Below the pieces are notes generated by a model, which made no database searches, was not told where the DNA came from, and saw only the letters and a program-made list of their open reading frames with translations. DNA of 5,158 bases from Synechococcus sp. MED850 (GTDB lineage: Bacteria > Cyanobacteriota > Cyanobacteriia > PCC-6307 > Cyanobiaceae), in the NCBI GenBank assembly GCA_002700765.1, contig PAEP01000038.1:9310-14467 (forward strand), in the 5' to 3' direction. Shown one piece after another: positions 1-5,158 of the stretch. Each line of letters begins with the position of its first letter. Within the stretch, counting starts at the first letter, position 1. Position numbers and translations under genes: made by a program.

Positions 1-134
1 GGCATGCGGAACACGGGCGCCGACGCGCGCTTGAGCTCGTCGGTGGCTTTCGCGTAGTTGTCGCAGATGTTGCCGTCGATGTCGAGCGGTTTGGTGCTCT
101 TGTGATACAGATAGTTCGTCTGAGGACCAGTGCG
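1..134 (-). other. Continuation of the polyprotein past the protease, unassigned
   Basis: Residues 1675-1718 are in frame and follow the protease. They are hydrophilic (TNYLYHKSTKPLDIDGNIC at 1680-1698) and show no motif I recognise. In Copia elements the gag-pre-integrase segment with its His/Cys residues begins after this distance, so it would start just beyond the left edge. Confidence 0.4.
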
Positions 135-3100
135 CATCCCTCGTTCGTAGGCAGGAGTCATGCCCTTGATCATGAGGTTGCTGCGCAACTTGGGCGCGAT
201 CAGCGTGATGTCGACGTCGACGAACGCGACCTTGTCCTTGGATCCCGTAGCAATAGCGCGTTCAGTAATGCCCACCTCGGTGGCCAGGGTATCTGCGCCC
301 TCGGTGCCTTGCGCGACTGATGCTGGCCTCTTGAGCTTGATCTTTTTCTTCACGCCATTGTACCCGCCCTGGATTGTGCGAGTGGCGCCAGTGTCCTGGA
401 TCAGCGGAGAGCGCTTGCGCTCCTTCGTCTGGTTCAGGAGAAGAGCATGATCATGGAGCAGCTCCGACGTGATGTGGACCAGCATGGAAGGTTTTGAATC
501 GTCGTGAGAGGTTGCATCGCGATGGCTCGCTTGGAGGTGCATGAACTGCTTGAGGCTATCGGCTTTGGCATCGGTGCTTGCGCTTTCGCTGAAGAGAACA
601 TCGAGCACTTTGCCGGTTTCCTCGTCAGAGTCGCCGTCCACCATGGAGAAGGAGCTTCCGCGTGACGACGCGTGCGAGTGCGCAGTTATGGCGTCCGCAT
701 CCGAGTCGTAGTGAGGGATATCGTGAATCATGACCTCGGAGCAGATTTGCAAGAACTTGTCGATTTTCGAGCTTGTGAGATCAAAGTCTTTCGACTTGAG
801 AGCTTCCTGTGCGTCGGTGCCGAGCTTGTACATGAGCTCGGATTTGCGCCGCAGCATCTGCGTGACGGTCGCGCCCGAGTCGCGTCCGCGGTCTCGGGGA
901 GGCGGCGGCCGATCCGACGGACGCTCGGCGCTGCGCGCACGCATTCGAGCTCGATCAATGGTTCGATCAAAACGCGGCTTTCCATCTGGAGGCTTTGGTT
1001 GGTCAGACTTCGGTGTGAATCTCGGTTTGTACCCATCTCCCCCACGGCCGACGCCCTGCGTGGCCGGGTTGACACCGAGATACGGCGCGTTCGCGCGGTT
1101 CGTGGCCTGCCCTTGCATAGCCGTGAAGCGGCGCGGACCGCCGGGACCGCCAGCGAGAGACTTGAGCGGACCAGAAGTCGGAGGATGTTTGCCCGAATTG
1201 GCGACGTTCATGGTGTTGTAGAAGAGGGATTCGTTCAAGTGCGCGGCCTCGTCTCGGATGAACGCGGACGAGCGAGCGAGCGTCTGCCCCGACGCTTCGA
1301 GCGCGTGCGTGACGTCGAGCTCGCGTTCCAACAGCAGCAACGCGTCCTTGGCCGCGTGCCGCTGCCCGTCCACATCGTACACGACCATCTCGGGATCGAC
1401 CTCTGTGAGCTTGAGATCGAGCTTGCCACCCATGGTGATCTTGCGCGAAGCCTTCGGTTGCCTCGCTTCGATGTGGTACTCGGACAGAAAGTCGAGCCGG
1501 TCGCACTTCTGGTTGTTGTTGCGCACGCGTCGCGTCATCTCGACGATGGCGTCGAGATTGGACCAGTCGCGTTTGAACGCCAAGTTGCGTTTCTTCGGGC
1601 TGGTGTCCTCTTCCCAGACTGGACTCACGGAATAGTCGAATCGCGCAAAGTATGTTTCGACGGAAGCATGAATGCCTCGCGTGTAGCCATCGGACTTGTA
1701 CGCGTCAATTTCGCCGAACTTGTCAACAACCTCTGTTTTGACCGTCTCGTACAGCGTTTCGAGACCCACGCCCTTCTTGTTGTACGTGACCTTTTGGAGC
1801 ATCGTGTCGGCCTTGAGGATGGAAGCGATGAAGTAATCGACGTAGACCTTGTCGTTATAGCGAATGCTGCGGATGAAATCGCGAAGCTCTTGTTCCCAAG
1901 CGTCGTCCGGCTCGCGGTATTGATCCGCAAGGATGTGAAGGAATTGGTACGACGTGTAGTGACACAGCGTTGGGTCGATCTCGGTGATACGCGGCCAGAC
2001 CTCGAGATCAGCTTTCTCGTGTGGCTTCATGTCCAGACCGGTACGGATGATGGTGGAGACCGCCATGTCATACGTATCCCACTCTTGTCGGCGCATGGCG
2101 CGACCAGGTTGAAACGCGCCAGTCACGTCAGACTCATCGAACGCGGGCTTGATAGGATATCGGTTCACCCAGTGTGTGGGCGATGTGTGGATGAGCAAAT
2201 CGTGATCAGCAGGAGCGTCAACACCGCCACGGCCAAAGCGCACGTTCAGTCGAAAGTGCGGGAGCGTCGACGCCGTGTGCGTGCGCAGCTCAAAGTTCCG
2301 TGCGGTGAACAGCCTGCCCCAATGTCGAAAGGTGATGTGATTGTCGGTGGTCGGCACAATGGGCAGCTGTATCGGCTCTTGCAAAGCCTCGACGAGTGTG
2401 AATTCGTTAAAGCTGTCGTACTGCGTTTCCAAGGTTCCCGGCAGAGCTTTGGACTTGTTTTCGCGGTGGAACAGCTGAAGTATCCGTTTCTTCGCGACAT
2501 TTGTCTGCACCATATACGCGAGGAGCATTCGGCTCGGCTGATCGATGGCATCAACACGCTGTGAACCAACACCAGTCACATGGGCGAGAGAAGGATGTTG
2601 TAGGAGTCGAAGGTTGTTGTCGCGCACTCCAAGATCGCGGTCATAGATCCACCGCAGAATGAATTCGAGTGTATCCTTCCACGGACTGCCGTTGTTGAGG
2701 TCCCACGCCGGGTCCGCATCCGTGCCGATGGCACCTATGCTCGTCGAGAAAATGTGGAATGCATAGCGGCACTGGCGGTAGACAGGAAGCAGCCTGTGAA
2801 ACCGTTCGGCCCATTCCGACAGGTCGTTCTTTGTCGAACCCTCTCGCATGCACTGCGCGGTGACGAAGCAAGCCAACGCTTCCTCCGGCAAGTCCTGCAG
2901 TTGCGGGAACTGTTCCCAAACGCTTGCGCCCATTTCAATCTGTAAGTGGATCAGGAGAACTCCCATCGCAGCGGTGCGCAGACTGGTGAGCATCTTAGGT
3001 AAGGGCAGTGCCTGGGGCACAGCGGGCGGCGGATCGATGAGAACCACACGTCGTGGACTACCTCCCGCGCCCTTGGATGCGCGCCAAATATGCGACGCGA

Positions 3101-5158
3101 GGACTGCGCCAAAGGAAGCACCAATGAGATCAAACGAGGACGAAGCAAAGGCGGCCACCAGGGACTCCGCGTACTCCGCCACCATGTCGCATGCGCCAGA
3201 ATGGTCGAGCGCGAAACCGTCGGCACCGCTCAGGCCGCGGTGCCTCAGCGCATAAACGTCGCTGTCCTGCAACGCAGAGTTCCACAGGCGGCCGTAGCCC
3301 CTGTGGTCGCCAAGGAGGCTATGCGCGATGACCAACGACGATCGGCTTCCTGATGCCATCTTGGCATAGCGAAGGAGGAGCAAGCAAGGGGAATGATCAT
3401 CGACCACTGAGGGCTCTGGTCCAAATTGAATGGCTTCCGTCGGGCTGGTGACGTGTGCAGGCATGTCTCCACCGTGGTCTCCATACACAGCCATCAGAGC
3501 ATCCAGTGGGGTTGCGTCCGGCTGTTCTGTGAGTGAGTCAGCGAACCTGGCAGCGAGCGCTGTGACTTCGACGCGCCGCTCGACCTTTGCCTCCTGATCA
3601 CCGGAGATCAACGGGCTCGTTTGGTCAGCGCGGGCACCAGTGAGCAACTGCGCCAACTGCTTTTGTGCGTCTTCTGCAAGAAGGCAGTCTGTCATCTCCA
3701 ACGGAGCATATTTCACGTCATTCCACGCAGGCACATGGAGATCATCGTCGTGATTCGCAATCCCCTCTGCTGAGAGAGCAGCTTGTATTGTTTTGCGAAG
3801 CTCGCTTTTTTCTAGCAGAGAGTCACCGCTCTTGAACACAACATCAGGCACCCCGACCTCAGTGGACACAGCGACGGCTTTAGCTTGCAGACTTCGCGCC
3901 TGAGCAAACGCATCCATCGTTGCGATGCACCGTTCCGACGGTGGCAGCTCTCCCGAAAGCGCCCATAAGTCAGTCTGGAGCGCGCTGTGCGCCTGACCAA
4001 TCGATAATGCATATCGTCGAGCGAGCATATGTGCAAGCTGCTGAGCGACACTCACCGAGGACGTCACGGCCTGGACAAGTCCTTTCTCCCATGCTTGCTT
4101 TCCAGTGAGCTTGTCCTCGGCGAGGTAAAGCTCCATTGCACTATCCGTGCCGACTGCATCGGCAAGCGTTCGAGTGAGCAGGCCGGCAGGATAAATCGCG
4201 CGCGATCGTTCGCCAACCTGAAAAGTCGCCGCATCGTCACAAGTCACGAAATCGGTGAGCAAACAGATGGCTAAGCCGCCGCCGAGCACAGCACCGTGAG
4301 CTGCGCACACGATGGGCGCGGGCAGCGTGCGCAGCCGGCAGAACCCGTCAAAGAGATCGATGGAACCACGCGCTACGGCCGCCAAGGATGAAGCCGGAGC
4401 TCTCTTCCGGTATACGTTGCCTCCCGGACAGAAATGATCGCCAGCCCCTTGCAGCACCACGCCCCTGATTAAGCCGCGTCCCTGCGATGCGAGCCATTCC
4501 GTAGCCATTAACATGTCGCTGGCCATCTCCATTGTGAGCGCGTTGAAGTACGAAGGGTCATTCAGCTCGAGCAATGCCAAATGTTCCGCAGTTCGGACCC
4601 GGATGGCGGAGCCGGTGCTCCGAGGCAGACCAGACTTCTGCTCAGCAAGGAGCGTCTCCTCCTCACACGTGGGAGTGCGGCGCTGTTCCACGAGGGTAAC
4701 CGTCGCGCCGAGCATGCCGAGCAGGTTCGATGCAAGTGGCGCCTGCGTTCGCTCCACCGCCGCTCTGGCGGGCATCAGGGAGTTGGAGAGGTACGCGGCG
4801 AACTCATCGAGCGAAATGGCGCCCATTGCGTTGAGCTGCTCCTGAGTGAAAGTGGTCGCCCCCATCCCGGCACCGCTCACGGCGGGAATTTGCATACTCG
4901 AACCGAGGACACCATGGCGTCGCCGAGACGATGCAAGCGCGTCAAGGTACGCATTGGCCCCCGCGTAATTGGCTTGCCCGACATTACCAAACGTGGATGC
5001 CACCGACGAGAAGAGGCCTACCGCCTCCAAAGGCTTGGGTGCGAGGGCTGCGTTGAGATGCGATGCGGCGATCGCCTTGGGCGCAAACACTGCGCAGACA
5101 TCGTACATGGCCATCGAGCGGGCCATCCTGTCATGCAGCACGCCTGCCGCATGCAGCA
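1..5158 (-). CDS. Partial open frame: polyketide synthase C-terminus (KR, ECH-like, thioesterase) joined in frame to Copia-like Gag-protease
   Basis: A single minus-strand frame of 1718 codons runs through the whole window with no stop; both ends are cut by the window edges. Domain order is ketoreductase C-terminal half (residues 1-128), crotonase-like domain (about 183-430), unassigned linker (431-590), thioesterase (about 591-800, perhaps to 882), Gag-like region (from about 866), basic Arg/Gly/Pro tract (1325-1430), acidic Ser-rich patch (1478-1516) and Copia-type aspartic protease (1583-1674). The PKS part would reduce, possibly dehydrate or beta-process, and release a polyketide chain. 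The retroelement part would form a particle and cleave a polyprotein. The two jobs are unrelated, so this may be two genes: a PKS interrupted by or fused to a retroelement, an annotation-level fusion over a hidden intron, or an assembly chimera. The open frame is certain; that it is translated as one protein is not. Confidence 0.8.
135..410 (-). other. Copia-type retroviral aspartic protease domain
   Basis: Retroelement proteases work as homodimers, each chain giving one catalytic Asp, and cut the Gag-Pol precursor. Residues 1585-1598 read LIQDTGATRTIQGG, the hydrophobic-hydrophobic-x-D-T/S-G-A-T/S motif with catalytic Asp1588 (codon at 393-395). Downstream, DITLIAPKLRSNLMIKGM (1649-1666) matches the Copia 'vLyvP.L..NLlSv..l' strand and helix, and YERGM (1670-1674) the glycine that often follows. 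The interval of about 67 residues is normal for the family. DTGAT rather than the DSGAT common in Copia elements is a conservative change. The catalytic residues look intact, so the protease could be functional. Beyond residue 1674 the chain continues to the left edge with no recognised domain. Confidence 0.7.
609..866 (-). other. Helical segment and acidic Ser/His/Asp-rich patch before the protease
   Basis: Residues 1431-1476 look helical and amphipathic (QMLRRKSELMYKLG at 1433-1446, then a Lys/Asp-rich stretch). They are followed by a low-complexity acidic patch at 1478-1516: HYDSDADAITAHSHASSRGS (1482-1501) and MVDGDSDEETGK (1505-1516), likely disordered. In a Gag-Pol polyprotein such a linker between nucleocapsid and protease would be a reasonable place for proteolytic processing, but I see no recognisable cleavage site. 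The Ser codon at 663-665 is TCA, the first use of that codon since 2562. Confidence 0.35.
867..1184 (-). other. Arg/Gly/Pro-rich basic tract (nucleocapsid-like)
   Basis: Residues 1325-1430 are low in hydrophobics and rich in Gly, Pro, Arg and Lys. The runs include LAGGPGGPRR (1334-1343), GRGGDGYKPRFTPKS (1370-1384), KPPDGKPRFDRTIDRARMR (1388-1406) and RPPPPRDRGRD (1416-1426). Disordered basic segments of this kind bind nucleic acid in Gag proteins that lack a zinc knuckle. No CCHC box is present, since this tract contains no cysteine. Lying between the Gag-like region and the protease, it would be the nucleocapsid equivalent. A proline/arginine-rich disordered linker with another role cannot be excluded. 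Confidence 0.5.
1185..2561 (-). other. Gag-like region of unknown family
   Basis: Residues about 866-1324. I do not recognise a named domain. The sequence is rich in charged and aromatic residues and looks like a folded, largely helical protein. Examples are 1086-1114 (WEQELRDFIRSIRYNDKVY and what follows), 1129-1153 and a Leu/Glu run DALLLLERELDVTHALEAS (1271-1289) with coiled-coil character. Possible starts for a separate retroelement protein are Met877 (2526-2528) and Met882 (2511-2513); neither has a purine at -3, so neither is favoured. The assignment as Gag rests on position directly upstream of the basic tract and the Copia-type protease in the same frame, not on a motif. Only two cysteines (1065 and 1218) occur. 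It could instead be a host domain attached to the PKS. Confidence 0.45.
2757..3386 (-). other. PKS thioesterase (alpha/beta hydrolase) domain, C-terminal boundary uncertain
   Basis: Terminal thioesterases free the finished chain by hydrolysis or lactonisation through a Ser-Asp-His triad. Residues 606-625 (SSLVIAHSLLGDHRGYGRLW) match the first strand and oxyanion loop. DVYALRHRGLSG (633-644) is the second strand. GASFG (679-683) is the G-x-S-x-G elbow with nucleophile Ser681. VVLIDPPP (704-711) supplies Asp708, 27 residues after the Ser, the same spacing as the catalytic Asp in the erythromycin synthase thioesterase. After this come a lid-like helical region (722-800). I do not find the GDH motif that normally provides the histidine. 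A weak candidate for the C-terminal strand is HVTGVGSQRVDAIDQPS (859-875), where GSQR stands in the GDHF place; if correct the domain reaches about 2511 and lacks its histidine. The call as thioesterase is firm; activity is doubtful. Confidence 0.85.
3387..3866 (-). other. Unassigned PKS linker between ECH-like and thioesterase domains
   Basis: About 160 residues (431-590) in which I recognise no standard PKS domain. An ACP would be expected before a thioesterase. The nearest candidate is residues 441-457, where FKSGDSLLEKSELRKTI recalls the ACP 'F..lG.DSL...ELR..L' pattern with Ser446 in the phosphopantetheine position, but one residue is missing between Gly and Asp and there is no room for a proper first ACP helix because the ECH domain ends just upstream. 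The rest is Ala/Gln/Asp-rich and probably helical (for example 489-505 and 522-543). It stays in frame and keeps the codon habits of the PKS part, including TCA and CTA codons. It may be a degenerate carrier domain, a docking or spacer region, or an ECH extension. Confidence 0.45.
3867..4610 (-). other. Embedded crotonase / enoyl-CoA hydratase-like (ECH) domain
   Basis: Crotonase-fold domains use two backbone NH groups (the oxyanion hole) to stabilise a thioester enolate. Residues about 183-430 carry the signatures in order: strand and helix HLALLELNDPSYFNALT (192-208), first oxyanion segment GAGDHFCPGGN (237-247), second segment AAHGAVLGGGLAICLLTDF (285-303), then IYPAGL (321-326), and KLTGKQAWEKGLVQAV (349-364), which matches the usual 'a.eA...GLv..v' element. 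Length, about 245 residues, is normal. In type I PKSs such domains often belong to beta-branching (HMG-synthase cassette) chemistry as ECH1 dehydratase or ECH2 decarboxylase. The Lys expected six residues after the FxxG Phe in ECH2 proteins is Val248 here, and I see no clear ECH1 carboxylates, so the reaction is unassigned. It follows the KR after only about 55 residues, with no ACP between. Confidence 0.88.
4773..5158 (-). other. PKS ketoreductase (KR) domain, C-terminal half
   Basis: This domain reduces the beta-keto group of the ACP-bound chain with NADPH. Residues 1-10 read LHAAGVLHDR, the conserved strand just before the active site. Lys27 (APKAIA), Ser51 (FSSVAS), Tyr64 and Asn68 (GQANYAGANAYLDAL) reproduce the catalytic K-S-Y-N set of short-chain-dehydrogenase-type PKS KRs, with the same Lys-Ser (24) and Ser-Tyr (13) spacing as erythromycin synthase KR1. 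The C-terminal GAGMG (95-99) and the following helical stretch to about residue 128 match the usual KR end, although the common W-G-x-W strand is replaced by MQIPAVSGAGMG. LHD in place of LDD, and no Trp before the catalytic Tyr, suggest B-type stereochemistry. The Rossmann NADPH-binding half lies beyond the right edge. The domain looks catalytically intact. Confidence 0.92.

Larger units (their letters stand above)
1..2561 (-). mobile_element. Ty1/Copia-like LTR retrotransposon, Gag and protease part of the polyprotein (partial)
   Basis: From about residue 866 the frame stops resembling a PKS. It ends with an aspartic protease motif DTGAT (1588-1592) and, about 67 residues later, P1655-x-L1657-x-x-N1660-L1661, the 'yvP.L..NLlS' pattern that follows the protease in Copia polyproteins. 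Gag and protease share one frame, as is usual for Copia. Upstream lie a long charged region, a basic nucleic-acid-binding-like tract and an acidic patch, in the order expected of a Gag precursor. Gag-pre-integrase, integrase, reverse transcriptase and RNase H would lie off the left edge. No 5' LTR, primer-binding site or target-site duplication is visible between this region and the PKS. The right boundary is placed at the codon-usage break near 2562 and could be off by 100-300 bases. Confidence 0.65.

Noticed and set aside
867..1184. CCHC zinc knuckle in the Gag-like region
   Set aside because: No cysteine occurs in the tract, and the nearest ones are isolated.
672..2564. Plus-strand open frame of 630 codons as a gene
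   Set aside because: It is codon-aligned antisense to the minus frame and exists because the minus strand lacks TTA, CTA and TCA there. Its product is Arg/Val-rich with no recognisable domain, and it ends exactly at the TCA codon of residue 865.
2400..2760. A 5' LTR or tRNA primer-binding site at the PKS/retroelement junction
   Set aside because: The region reads as sense codons throughout. I saw no direct repeat, no TG...CA bounded block and no convincing primer-binding complement. A search against the element's 3' end is not possible in this window.
3787..3836. Confident ACP call from the GDSL motif at residues 444-447
   Set aside because: The G-x-D-S-L spacing is short by one residue and the first helix is missing, so it is listed only as a weak lead.
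728..4051. Shorter minus-strand open frames in the other two frames
   Set aside because: All overlap the long frame, none shows a domain, and their Arg/Ser-rich composition is typical of shifted reading of GC-rich coding DNA.
2562..5158. Bacterial trans-AT PKS origin because of the ECH domain
   Set aside because: The in-frame Copia-type protein and the absence of any bacterial gene layout favour a eukaryote. Distant bacterial ancestry of the PKS is not excluded.

Overview
The window is one uninterrupted reading frame on the minus strand. Every codon whose lowest plus-strand coordinate is a multiple of 3 reads as sense from the right edge (codon 1 at 5154-5156) to the left edge (codon 1718 at 3-5). 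I followed this frame codon by codon and checked it at more than 30 methionine positions: there is no stop and no frame slip. Neither the true start nor the true stop lies inside the window. Residue numbers below count from 5156 leftwards (residue i has its lowest coordinate at 5157-3i).

The right half (about 2562-5158, residues 1-865) is the C-terminal end of a modular type I polyketide synthase. It holds the second half of a ketoreductase with its catalytic K, S, Y and N, then an embedded crotonase/enoyl-CoA-hydratase-like domain, then about 160 residues I cannot assign, then an alpha/beta-hydrolase thioesterase with a GASFG nucleophile elbow. This looks like the last module plus the chain-release domain.

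The left half (about 1-2561, residues 866-1718) is a different kind of protein. It has a long charged region that I read as a probable Gag, an Arg/Gly/Pro-rich basic tract, an acidic Ser/His/Asp patch, and a retroviral-type aspartic protease motif (DTGAT) followed about 67 residues later by the P-x-L-x-x-N-L pattern typical of Ty1/Copia polyproteins. Integrase, reverse transcriptase and RNase H would lie beyond the left edge. A codon-usage break at about 2562 separates the halves: TTA, CTA and TCA occur 15 times in the first 865 codons and then not once in the next 632.

The host is most likely a microbial eukaryote with large, intron-poor type I PKS genes and many Copia-like elements. A dinoflagellate fits best, with other alveolates or haptophytes as alternatives; this is inference from gene content and moderate GC, not proof. 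No tRNA, rRNA, CRISPR, LTR, promoter or terminator can be supported, and there is no non-coding stretch. The main point of interest is the stop-free, in-frame join of a PKS release module to a Copia-like Gag-protease.
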